From contig CAJJDO010000016.1 of assembly GCA_905183005.1 (NCBI GenBank), positions 379,949-443,948 on the forward strand: a stretch of 64,000 bases of DNA. The letters are read 5' to 3'. The DNA is from Paramecium pentaurelia (taxonomy: Eukaryota; Ciliophora; Oligohymenophorea; Peniculida; Parameciidae). The notes beneath the pieces were generated by a model. The model was not told the origin of the DNA, did no database searches, and saw only the letters and a program-made list of their open reading frames with translations. Positions within the stretch are counted from its first letter, which is position 1. The number at the start of each line of letters is the position of its first letter. Below, in pieces: positions 50,701-63,354 of this stretch. The position numbers were made by a program, and so were the translations under genes.

Positions 50701-52202
50701 ATCAGATTTTACATAATTTAAATATTAAAATTGATGGAAATCTTTAAAAATAGAAAGTTATTTCTATTTTTGTAAATCTTATTTTTCTTTAACCATTATT
50801 TTGTATTTTAAATATTTTCAGATAAGTTTATAATAAATTTCTCAATTTCATTAAAACATTAAGCCCCTTGAATTAGATAATTGAGAAATTCTATTTATTT
50901 TTATAATATTTCTAAAATCTTTTTTTCATATTCTTATTCAATTAGAGCATCCCTATTTAGATTTTCAATTGTTATTGTATATTAATTGTATTGTACAAAA
51001 TCCTTTTAAACTTATGATTTCAATAAAGTACTGATCTTTGTATAAAAATAGGATAATTTTGTTTGATTACTTTCAAACTTATAAAGAAGATTTAATGCTA
51101 AGTAATATCTTTATGAATGTTTGACTAAAAAGTCAAATAATATTAATATATTATCCTCTTTCTAAAAAATAGATTAATATTATTTAGAGGTAACATTGGA
51201 TGTATAATTATAAATCTCATCCAGTAAACAGGACTAAATAAGGTTTTATACATAATTATTATCAAGATTACAATTTAAATTATTAACAAATAATTTTTTT
51301 TCACTCATTTTTTGCTAAATTAAGTATTATAAACTACTTGATTAAATTATCTAAGATAAGTTAATTTAAGTAAATAAATAGTAAATGAGAGTAGATGAAT
51401 AAAGCAATATATTAAATATAGATCTTTCATCTAATTAAGTACTTATTCCAATAAGTAGAAATATAGAAATAAATATATTGCATAAGATTAGACTTTAATT
51501 AGATTTATCTTAATCATTTTATTCATATATATTTTGATATTGTTTCAATATCATTCTCATCATAGTTAATAGTTAAAACAAAATTTATCCAGTGTTTGAA
51601 TTTAATATTGTAAATACTAAAACTCTAAATATATCTATTATATGTATGATAAATAAAACAGGAGAATAAAATTGATAAATTGGAACATTCAATTTGCTTA
51701 GATTGCATTAAATATCTCTCTAAAAATATGTAATCAAGCCTAATAACACCAAAAATAATGCAATAGTAAAACATCCTATCATAACAAAACCCACATTATC
51801 TGAATCGTTATACAAAAATTTAATATAAATAACAATAAGTGGAAACTTAAGTATTTTATTCAATATAGTTAAAGCATAGTTTATAAATTATCTTATTACA
51901 TCCTTCTAATGAAACATTAATGAAAAAAGCAAAATAATGAATGATAAAAATGAAAGAAATATGATGAAGACATCAAATGAATATTAATTGCCATCTTAAT
52001 CTAAAAATAGGGTATAATTAGTAAATTATGAAATTGCTTTAAGCATTTTGTCCTCATATTATAATTATCCCCAACCATGTTTTGGGAAAAATAAAGCAAT
52101 GTTTTAAGTAAATTCAATTACCATTAATAGCTTCACAAATTTTATATTGCTTCTCATCTAAAGTGAAAGAAGTTAAACTAAATTTAAAAATGTAAATCTC
52201 AT
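47760..52202 (-). CDS. Giant multi-pass membrane protein (copy B)
   Basis: About 1,480 residues with no intron needed; it may begin slightly upstream (an ATG at ~52258 with an intron). The N-terminal ~300 residues hold five or more membrane helices. A PAS-like segment near 634 reads DFILLSLIRKVNKDK then IFIAFDNSGQITGVS, aligning with copies A and C. More membrane helices follow at about 885, 1030, 1190 and 1420. The C-terminus is KTSLHLLKKLMD. It is shorter than A and C. The PAS-like core is the most divergent of the three, with the leading EDDYVI changed. Confidence 0.75.
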
Positions 52203-53630
52203 AAATTTACAATTTTGATAATATTTCTGTAAAACTCTACATCAAATTTAGATATAAAGATTTTCTAATGTAAACACAAAATTATGATAAAATTTATATT
52301 AGAATTACTTAATTTACATAAAATTTGCTATTTACATGTTTATATTATTATTTGTGTTTAATTTACTTTATATAAAATCAATATATTTTTTTTTTAATTT
52401 TTCACCATTCAAAACTAATATCATTGTACTCATTTATTTATATACCGAAATTTAATTACAATATTGAATAGATAGATGAATTGAAATAGTTATATAATCT
52501 AGATAAGTTCATTTTTTAATTTAGTATATCATAAATTTTAATAAATAATTTCATATTACACATTTTAAGAAATTTTTCTATCTTTTGATTCGATATAATG
52601 AAACTTAGGAAATTCTATTTTTTTATTCATTTACTCAAATTTAGCAAAGATTATTGTATATTAGTTTAATTAAACATAATTTATTATCTTTAAAATTATT
52701 CATATTTCTTTTTATTCTAATAATCTAAAAAAATCAAATAAATAAAATTTTACAAAAAATTATATATTGATAGTATGATTTTCATATTGGGTAAGTTAAA
52801 AGTCATTTGTCTTATATTTCAAATAACAGTTTGAAGACTTTATTGTTATAAAATGATTTTGATCCTTAATTACAATAATATTTTTGAATAATAAATATTC
52901 TAACTATTAAATATTCTCTATACTCTATGTTATCTATTTTAGTTTAGAATTTTAAATTTTAAACATTCATTAATTTAAAGACACTAAATGAATATGACAT
53001 TCTAAATAACTATACTTTTACTAGAATTTAAACAAATCTAAAACAGATTCAAATTTAATTAAAATTGAATAAGAAGAACTCACTCTTTAACATGCATTAT
53101 TTAATGTATTTTTACTTTCAACAATAAACTTAACTTTAATATTTTTATATATGTTAAAAATGATTTATTATATCTTATAATAATAAGTATGATATAGGAA
53201 TTCTGTAAATTGGGCTCAACTAAAACTGATTTTTTGGATAATATTATTTATAATATAAATTTATGTGAGTTAAAATCAATATTGAAAAAGTTAATATGAA
53301 ATTTTTAAAGAAAAAAAGCTGCTAATAAAAAAACTCTGATCAATAGATATTCAATATTTATTTATGGAAAAAGTTTATGGAATATTTTAATGTAGATTAA
53401 GAGAAATTTCTAACCCTTTTGGCTTTTCATAACTATCATGATTTGAAGTGCTTTTAAATATTAACTTCATTCTTAATTCATTAAGTTTTAACATTTTTTA
53501 TAAATTCTATAAATATTTTTATTTAATACTTCTTATTATTTTGCTTATTACCATTTAATATTAGTTATGACGTGTATTTTCTCTTGTATATTTATACATA
53601 TTATAATTTGTTTTAATTATTAATAAAATT
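52203..53630. other. Longest intergenic region, AT-rich
   Basis: About 1.4 kb between copy B start and the cystatin-like gene. All frames on both strands are interrupted by TGA and show only low-complexity Ile/Leu/Phe/Asn stretches. I see no motif, RNA gene or repeat unit. Candidates are a regulatory region, a fully decayed gene or an unexcised internal eliminated sequence; none is supported directly. Confidence 0.5.
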
Positions 53631-53957
53631 ATGTTAAAAGTATTAATACTAACTATCGCTTTTACATCTGTCATTTGCACAGGAAGTTATGAAGTAATTG
53701 ATATCGATGAATATTTCTCTCAATAAAGCAATGATGAAATTTATGCTGCTGCTAGATTAAAGTTGGATTAAACTGTCCCTTAAGATTTTCAATTTTTAAA
53801 AGTAGAATCAATAGAGAGATAAATCGTTGCAGGATTTAATTATAAATTCTTTATTACCTTCAAAAATGAATAGAGCATACATCTATACATGGTTCGTATC
53901 TATTAAGAGTATTTCTTTATTATAAAATAGCTTATAAAATAACCTTTAGGTTTATGA
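53631..53957 (+). CDS. Secreted cystatin-like protease inhibitor
   Basis: 108 residues as read to the first TGA; alternatively a 60-nt 3' intron leads to a terminus ending VYEPELINQKEYL at 53991. A signal peptide, MLKVLILTIAFTSVICTGSY, is clear. After an Ala-rich helix, RQIVAGFNYKFFITF contains the QxVxG cystatin loop (QIVAG) followed by the expected beta strand. Cystatins block papain-like cysteine proteases, which ciliates secrete and use in food vacuoles. Gly in the N-terminal trunk is present. The 3' end is uncertain. Confidence 0.72.
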
Positions 53958-54020
53958 ACCAGAACTTATTAACCAAAAAGAGTATCTTTGAAATAAAATA
54001 TAAAATAAGTATATATTATA

Positions 54021-56381
54021 TCAATATTGAAATTATTTTTTCGGTATCGCTTACCTTGAACTAGCTCTGAATATTTCTTCAGCAGCTTCATCTAACATAG
54101 CTTCGAATACAATATCTGCTAATTCTACTGCAACTTCTGCTTATTCCTCATCATAATTAAGCCATTTCTCTTCGGATTCTTAAATCTTTAGAATAAATAA
54201 ATAATCATACTTCATACTCTAACATCTATTACAATCGATCTTCTTTAATTTGATTCAAATAATCATCTTCTATTACTATTATTTCTCCTTAAGGGGTTTC
54301 AATTTTTTCTGGTATGAAACCACAGAGAAATGATCCCCATTTAAGCATTTTGGCAATAGCAAATCCCATTGCTCTATCAATTGTTTCAGGAGTTGTCAAA
54401 TTTTGATATACTTTTAATGGATTTGATTTCCAAGGATAAGGTTATCCTCTAATTCCAAAAGGTCTTAAATAATTAATGGCCTCATTAAATGCTTCATAAA
54501 CCATTCTTAAATGGAACATTTCTAATTCCTTAAATTAATCGCTAATATTTATGTCATTAAAATATTTCAATTTAAGTGAGTATGATTAGTTAAATTTAGA
54601 CCAAATATCTTCATCAATGAGAGGTTCCATTTAATGAATGTATTTAATTAATGGGTATAATGGACCAGATGTTGAATCATCTAGAGTGTTTTATTGCATG
54701 TCACTCAAAGAAATTGTCTTTAATAAATCTTAAGGACTTATTCCTAAAGGAGTATTAATTTGCTAAATAAAGACATTTAAATGATGTTCTAATAATAAAA
54801 TTATTAGTTACTTTAAATGAATTCGCCAAAAGATATGAGATAATCTTTTATGAAATTTAGAGTAGTTGGAAAGCCAGGAGGAAACTGAAAGTCAATTTAA
54901 GACTCTTCATCCCATTCCATTAAAACACCTAATGATTATAGAGGGAAATTATTTAATTCTTCAGCAAACTCAACTATTATATTTTATACGATATTTTCAG
55001 TGACACTGTCAATTTTACGATCATCAAAAGGTATTATTGATCTTCTATAATTAGGTTAAGGGTCTATATTTTCTTGGATTTCAATAGTTTCAATTTATAC
55101 TATCTCTTATGATGGAATAGATTATTAATTATTGGAAGTTATTTATTAAGATTTATGAATTGAATGAGACATGGATTCTGTATGAATATTGAATAATGTG
55201 CTTGTTTATATTTCTTCATTTTTCATTGAAATTTCATCTAAACTCATTTATTAATCAAAACTACGAACTTATTTTCTATTTTTTTGATATTTTTTAAAAT
55301 GATCATTTTCTACAGTTATAATATACAAATACTTATTTTTTATAATAGACCATAATGAGGTATAGGTTTCTTTTCAATGTCACAATCAGATTACTCTGTT
55401 TCAGATCTTAATGAAAAAATTTACCTGATTGAAAGATTTTCTTCATCACACTACATCTTTATCTTTTCCATAAATTATTAGTCTTTCTAAGTAGATTTTA
55501 TAGTTTCCTTAAACATTTGTTGAAGTCTTTCAACTTCATTTTTTGATTATTATAATTTTGCTCTTTCTCTTTTATATTTCCTTTCTAATTTTTCTTTATT
55601 TTCAAAGAACATCTCATTAGTCACTTTCTTTTTTTCTAACATTTTATCCAATAAAGCAACTTATTTATCAAATTTCTATTATAAAGCTTCTTCACGAGAT
55701 TTCAAGACTTAGACATAATAATCAGGGTCTTGATTAAATCCATGTTAATTTAACTTACTTTTTTAAGGAGTGGAATCTTAGATTTGATCAATTTCTGACT
55801 CTTAATTTTCAGATTAAGATTAACAAACTGATTCTTATTAAGGTAGTAATTAAGTATTTTTATTAGATTTTTATGCAGTTGGCAGCTATTATTGAGAGAA
55901 TTAATCCAAGTTGAGAAGAGGTATATTATTATTTCCTTTTGGACTTGATTATTGAGGAGATGACTAATGGATAGATTCAGAAGGAGGAGGAGCATATCCT
56001 TGATGATGGGATATTGCAGAGTCATTTTATAAATATTCAAAATGATTTTGCTTCCTATTTGATTCTGTAACTTAATTAATAGATTGCTGATCATCTTCTT
56101 ATAATAATTCACCAAATAATGCTTATTCTTGATCTTTCTCTCCATTATCTTATAATTACACTTCCTCTTGCTATTATATTAAATAGTTTAAATAATCAAA
56201 AACTAATTATCTAGTTTTATATCCTCTCCATACTTTTTAGATCATGGTTGCAGCTATATTATGAATTTATTCCAATTGTTCTTCACTTATTTCGTTAAAT
56301 GATTAATCTTATGGAGTAGAAACTGGTTTCTCTTATGTTTGCTGTTTACTTTTAGAGCTGGAAATGCTATGATTAGTTTAA

Positions 56382-56444
<63 letters not shown>

Positions 56445-57934
56445 GATTATTATTATGATTATTAATTAGAGACCAATTAAAATCTACCTTGAAGTTCTTA
56501 AAATCTCTCCTTTATTGTTAATTTTGATTATTATTCAAATTTCTCCTTCAAAAATTATTCTAAAAATTAATATAATTCTTGTTCACTTAACTTATATTGA
56601 AAACCTTAACTATTCATCTACCCATTTATATTTTACATCTATATTAATTATTCTTGCAAATATTATTCAGGCAAATTCTATAACCACTCAATAAAAGTTA
56701 ATTAGCTATTTTTCCTTGTATGAGATTATGTGCTGCTATAACTTGATTATCTAAGTGATCTCATTAATTCCTTATACTCTTTTTCTAATTTATTGAAATT
56801 TGGTGGTTCTGATGTTCGATAATGTTATGATTGAAGTTGAACATGTTAAGAATTAGCTTAAACGGTTAAATTGGATTTAATTGATGCATTTCTTGATTTA
56901 GCAAATTATTTAGCTTCTTTATTTAAGATCTATAGATTTTAAATAACTTTTTCTTTTTTTAATTTTTATAGTTGTCTTCTAAAAAATAAATATAATTTAT
57001 ACTCTTCAATCTTTTATTATCGCCATAATTCTCTTTTGTACATCATATACAATTTAACATCTTATTCTACTTCTTTATGTTCACAATCATTTTTATTTTT
57101 TTAAGGAGAGGATATCGATTCCAATACTTATTTTGATTTTTATTCTTTAAATATCTATGAAATTTTACTTTATATCATTTTTTAAATATCTTTTTCAGGT
57201 TTAGAATTCAAAAAATCTAATCCTAATTTATGTCTTCTTATTTTCTCCTTTATTGCTTATTCTGTTGAGGTCTTATTTTAAATGATTGGCTTTTCTAATT
57301 TATCATGGATCTCCAACATTTTTGTCCAATAAGATTTTAACTTATTTTAATCAATGCCCCAAGGTAATACAGATGAAGGAGGAGACTTTTACTAATCTTA
57401 AAATATTTATATACCCTAGAAAATCGTTGTTGATTGATTTATCGAATTTGTTGATCCATTATTTTTCTCATTTCATTCAAACTTGCTACTCTTTATTTTT
57501 ATATTTCCTCTTGTACTTATTATTCATGCTTATCCTCTTATGTTATATTGAATAAAATTACTCTAATGCTTACGTAGATTTTATTTTAATAATTGTTAAA
57601 CTCTCTACTCTGATTCTTACTTATCTTATAGTTAAACTTTCTTTTTCTTTTGAGTTTTCTTCTTCTTTTTCTTCTTTTTTATTTAATTCTTTTATTTTTG
57701 TTCTACTAAGTTTTCCTTAATAGGTCCACTTTATTAAATGATTATTTGTTGTTGTAAATTTATTATTGGACCAGATGTTGTTCGTTTGAGACATTTTCCA
57801 TTATTGGGACTTTTTTTTTCAGGGCTTTTCATAATATTGACGATCTCTTCTTCCAATTTATTGGTCTCAATAGGTCGTTACATAAGTCTTGCAGAATTCA
57901 TTATTACATTCGGCTCTACTTTACGACACTGCAT
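54021..57934 (-). CDS. Large IQ-motif coiled-coil protein with polyglutamine tract
   Basis: About 1,264 residues from six exons (introns of 25, 23, 23, 23 and 25 nt; an optional 18-nt one). Segments: Ser/Pro-rich N-terminus, Lys-rich run, Gln/Glu coiled coil (~130-430), a polyGln tract (56385-56465), one IQ motif ATMIQKVWRGYKTRQ (calmodulin-binding), a Pro/Ser linker, coiled coil (~760-880), and a ~350-residue C-terminal domain with YPWKSNPLKVYQ and AMGFAIAKMLKWGSF. The layout recalls centrosome/basal-body proteins such as CEP350. The C-terminal part is open from its own ATG (55247), but an intron joins it smoothly to the upstream frame. Confidence 0.72.
56385..56465 (-). repeat. (TAA)n microsatellite encoding polyGln/Ser
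   Basis: An almost pure trinucleotide run, ATT on the + strand and TAA on the coding strand, with two TCA (Ser) interruptions near the 5' end of the coding strand. It encodes more than 20 Gln inside the IQ coiled-coil gene, using only TAA codons. Confidence 0.9.
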
Positions 57935-58031
57935 TATAAAAATTATTAACGATAATTGAAATTTCAATACTAACAAAATGTATTAGAAAATCAAATATTT
58001 TTTAATCAGATTCAGTATAATGAGAACATTA

Positions 58032-61000
58032 TCATTGATATCTTTTCAAAATGTTAATAACAGGATCACTTGTCAATTAAAAATGTGGAATCGCTATTAA
58101 TGCAAGTTTAATGTTTCTCATTTCTTTGACATTCCTATTTATCCAAAATGAGTAATAAATGTGAAATAAGATCAAATAAACTACTATTATTATGTCATAA
58201 TATAATAGCAATATATCGAGATCCTTCTCCTTAATCAGAGCTATATTACCATCAACTAACTCTAAAAATCTAATAAAACAAAAGTAAGTATCTCTAAAAT
58301 GAGACAAAACTATAACATTAAACTCAGAACTATTTATCAATAAATAAATCTCTTATGTATTGTTTACATATTATCCATTTGATATTTCATTTGCAAAATT
58401 CTATTAATAAAACTATTAAATGGTTGTTACTAGAGTAAGTATGCCATGAGCTAAATATTCAGCATTATCATCTTGATCTACATAAGTACCATACTTTTAA
58501 ATAAAATCTTAAGGGTTCTTATTTATTTTTAATTAGCAAAATGGAAGATAATCACTCAAGTAAATACAAATATCTGAACTCAACAATCCTTGAACTTCCT
58601 CTTGTGAATATTCCAAAGATAGATCTTTTATTATATTTTCATATAATTTAACAAATGATAAATTAACATCTTTATAAAATTCATCAAATAGTTTTATAAT
58701 TTTTCCTTCATCTAATAATTCATTTTCTTAATAAATATTTAAAGACTTTAGTTTTTAAAATAGAATTGGTTTAGTTTTAATAATTAAAGCAGCACTAGCT
58801 AGATTATCCAATTTAGAACTAAACAATGCAAAATCATTTAAAAGATTACTCAATGGTAATAATCTATTTTATTAACCATTAAATATTGCATATCCTCCCC
58901 ATAAATAAATTTAGTAGATTAAAACAAATGTTAATATTTTAAAAAGATGAGAAAACAGATTTATTTTTGTTTAAAAATTCCTTGTATTTTTTTAGCTTGT
59001 TTATACTAATTATAATTATTAACTAATGCTAACTTTTTGCTTTGGCTAATAGAAAGAAACATTTTATTGAAATCCAAAATTATAATAATTAAAACGCTTC
59101 CAAGAATCCTCTCCACCATATATACTAAGAGCAATATAAACTGCATGTGCTCTTACTTGAAAATATTATATATATATTTACAAATTTCAGTTTCTATTTC
59201 ACTATCTTTGATTCTTCCTACAAGCAATGCTAAATTTCTATTTTATTATTCAATATTATTCCATTAAATTAATTGCACCAACATAATAAGAAAGATAATT
59301 GCAGTGTGTATCAGATGTTCGATAACAAAGATAGTACTTTCAAATTACTAGAGGGTATTAAAATTTTCTTTTAATTAGATAAGTAGATCAGAATCAATAT
59401 CTATTATTTCTGGTAAATTTTATTCTATCAAAAACATTTTATCAATATATTATCTATTAATGTACTCCTTATAATTACTGTAATCATATGTATTTATCTA
59501 TACTAAATAATGAATAACTTCTTCCATAAAATAAAGCAATCTAGTGAATTCTACTTATTCAATATTATCAACAGAATATTATATGGTTATATTTTCTAAT
59601 GTTCCATCAGACTCCATTTGAATAAATATTGGATATAATTAAGTTAAATTCGCAAAAACAAATTAATTTAAAAGTGAAGTTTAGTATAAGCTTTATTATA
59701 TTGAGTATTAACTATTATTTAAGATACCATAATTATTTAATATAAATATCCAACTTAATGATAATGTCTTACAAAAATATCGATTAAATCTTAAAGGTCC
59801 CATAAATTGTTAAGCTTATAATTAAGATTCATGATAATTTGAAATTAGATGATAATTTGTAAATCCAAATCCTCCAATACTTATTAAATTGACACTATAA
59901 ACAATAAACCATAGAATTAGTATGCTTTTTGGAAGTTTAGATTTTTGCTTAAATACAATTTAAAAGAAATAAGACTAATTATTAGATACTTTAGAAAGAC
60001 CACTTGAATTTTGAGATTTATTTGGATTTTAATCAGGATCAGAGAAATTATTAGTTTTACTAAATGATTTTATCTTTTTCTCATGTCTTTAATTTTATTT
60101 TTTTGAATCTTCTTCAGACATAAATTCATCTAGAAAATGAGATTCTTCAGAACTTGAATTTCTAACTTCCTAAACAGATTCCATTTCAGAATTCAATGCA
60201 ATCTCAGGTTTAATAAAACAAGCCTTAGGAGTAAAATTTGTGGATGATAGCTATTGAGTCATTAATATCTCGGATTAATTCATAGATACTAATTATTTTG
60301 AATACATTTTTCTTTTAGTGAAAACACTTTATAAAGCACGTTAATCACCATATCTTCTTTTGGAAATAATGAAATCTAAATGAAATTCAATATTACCTTT
60401 AAGATGTCTCAATGTTGATTTTTTCATTGTTGAATCTACATCTTATAAAGCAAACAATTCTGTGGCTATTTCACCTAAATCATGTTTTCTATAATCTGAT
60501 ATTTACATTATAAAAAATCCATCAGCATTGCTTTTTTAGAAATATAAAGTAAATCTTAAAAAACATGTTTTTTGTTATGTGATCTAAAAATATAAATTAA
60601 TTTAATACATTTTGATTTACAAATTCAGATGCAAATTTAGCATATTCATCATTTAATAAGTTAATTTCTACAAATTAATTTTTATCTTTTGAATTTGATG
60701 ATGTACTTTATTTAACTTTTATAATTAAAGAAATAATTACTAGACAAAGACTATTTTTTTTTGATATTCCAAATACAATATAAATCTCTAAGATGATATT
60801 TCAATTATTATTGAAAATTCTCATGAAATTCTTTTATATCTGTTTAGGATATAAATATTGCATCTTCTTATAGATTAACATTTTCTAATTAATCTTTTTG
60901 TCTTTAATAACATCTTTTAGTAATTTCAAATAAATCTGGGATAAAGTAATACAAAAAACAGAAACTATATAAAGATTTTAAATCTATTTAAGATTCTTCA

Positions 61001-63168
61001 CGATCTGTAAATAAATCATAGTAAATTTACTTAGTTATCCCTAAAATTCTTCCATTTTAATCAAATAAAATATAATCATATCTTTTTCCACCTGAAAAAA
61101 ATATTCCTTTAATTACATAATCATCTTCATAGCTGAAATCATTTGCAAGTTTCAATTATAAAGGGAAAATAAAATTTTCTTTTGATTTTCCAAAAATCAT
61201 TCTAAATTCTTAAAAGAATGGAGAATCACCTTTAATTAAAAATTTTGAAAGCATTTAATTATGTTTAGAGGCTATAAAATCAGGCATAAGTTAATTTAAA
61301 TGAAATATATTTTGAAATTCCTCTACTTTTTTATAATTAAATATATGACCTAATTATTATTTATTAGAATTCAAAATAGTTCCTAAACTTTTAACTAAAC
61401 TAACTGTAACTATAGCTACTTTATCATGTACAAGAGCAATTGAATTTAATTAATCTTATTAAAGGGTTTATTCATAACAATATATTAGATAATATTATTT
61501 TTCACATAAAAATGAATGTAGTTAATCATTCATAATAATTGAATAATATAATGATAACATTCTCAAATGATATAAATTATTAACTTAAGAAATATTCACT
61601 TCATAAACATCTTTATTTATAATAAGTTTGAATTTTCTTCTTAATTTTTCTAATTCTTCAGCTAACTTAATTAATTCTAATTGAAGTTATCTAATTGTTT
61701 TAAAACCTTTTAGTTATTTTCTCCAAATATCTAATTTTGCTGATAAAGTTTTTCTTAAATTTAGAATTAATTTATCTGATTAAATATCCAAATGTACTAA
61801 ATTTTCAGATGATAAATTGGCACTTTATGTATCTTATGTGTATACTTTTTAAGATTATTATTATTTCATTATTTCCTATCTTAATTTATTTGAAATATCA
61901 ATTTATATTAAATTAAAATACCATGACAATTCTGGTTTATACTTAATTTAATAATGTTTAAGTCTTGCTAAACTTTATGAATATTATTTATTTTGAAATC
62001 CTAAATATCTTACTTTAAATAAAAATAGATGTTCATCTTCTTTAGTTTATACTTGATAATTTACAATACATCGTATAACATCTGAACTATCCAATGACTA
62101 TATAATAATAAATATAAATACTTGACATTTTCTACTACAATGGATAATATGTTAATTAACCATTCCAATCTAAAGAAGTTTTTCAGTTTATGTTAATTAG
62201 GATTCAGCTTATACTTAGAATTGCCTTAATACTTTAATTTATAAATGTTAATCCTTTTCACTTGATTTAGTAAATGTATCCAATCCCTTTGCATAAAATA
62301 ATCTTTAATAACAAGTTTCTCCCAAATAGAAACATATGGATGAAAAAATGAAGTAATAAATATACTATGAATATGTTGTCTCTATTATTAATGATAAATT
62401 ATTCAAAATCAAATTAATTAAATTGCATCCAAATTTAATTTAATTTAATGTAAAAATCAATTTACTATCATACAAACTATAAGGCATATATAAATATATA
62501 TCAATTTATTCTAATCCTATCCACATTAAAGCTGATAGTTGTTTTAATATTAATATTTCTTCCTAATCATGATAAAAATATAGGATTTGAGTTGCAAATT
62601 AAAATATTTAAGACACTATCTTCATTATACTTTAATCTCTTGTATAAGTTGATTAATTAAAGTTAATATTTCTAAACAATATACATGACATTAAAGATAA
62701 TAAAAATATTAAGCTAACATCAAATATAGCCCATATATAAATTACAATATGTGTTTTTGAGTTCAATAAGAAGGAACGAAAAGTAGATGAAACAAATAAA
62801 AAACACATAATTTAAGGTAAAAGTGCTAAATACCCATTTAAAATCTTCATCAAATTTTGTAAAGTTCTTTTCAAATAAACTATTTACAGCATAAATAGTA
62901 GAAATACTATGAAGTTAAAGAAAGTAGTAATATATCCAATATAATCAGGTAACAAGTCGATATCTAAAATTGATAACTTAAGAATTTGAAAAAAAATTGA
63001 AAAGTGACCATCCTTCAATTGATTATTATTATTGATTTCTTGTAAGGTGATTGCAAGATATTATAGAAATTAAAGCATCCTAACAAACAATATAAATGAG
63101 TATGATTAATCAAAGCAAACGCTTTCATCGTTTAATAGTTTGCTAAGATTATTTTTTATTTTTTACAT
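58032..63168 (-). CDS. Giant multi-pass membrane protein with PAS-like region (copy C)
   Basis: About 1,684 residues; three introns (60686-60716, 60584-60608, 59156-59181) give an exact triplet total. Residues ~75-300 hold several membrane helices, then a Cys/His-containing helical region (VNQHIIHCSRKCQ near 400). The PAS-like segment at ~681 reads EDDYVIKGIFFSGGK then YILFDQNGRILGIT, clearly homologous to copy A. C-terminal helices occur around 1105, 1310, 1400 and 1615. The start is an ATG at 63168; a later ATG at 63078 is in frame. It belongs to the same family as copies A and B, with an intact frame throughout. Confidence 0.8.
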
Positions 63169-63354
63169 ATTATATTATTTTCATTTAACTTTATATAAAG
63201 AGAAAATGTTTAATTAATCAACATATACCTTAGAATCAATGTTAATATGAATATGAAAATCTAGAAAATTTGGAATCAATTTATTACCATGATATATTTG
63301 ATACACATAAAACCAAAAATTATGAAACTATTTAAATTATAATTTATAGACATA

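Noticed and set aside
54021..55247. A separate 392-residue gene starting at 55247
   Set aside because: A 23-nt intron just upstream fuses it in frame to the preceding coding region, and the upstream frame otherwise ends in an unnatural hydrophobic tail.
57286..57959. Two + strand ORFs (57286-57555, 57738-57959) rich in Leu, Phe and Ile
   Set aside because: They are antisense to well-formed exons of the IQ/coiled-coil gene (57934 downward) and are low in complexity.
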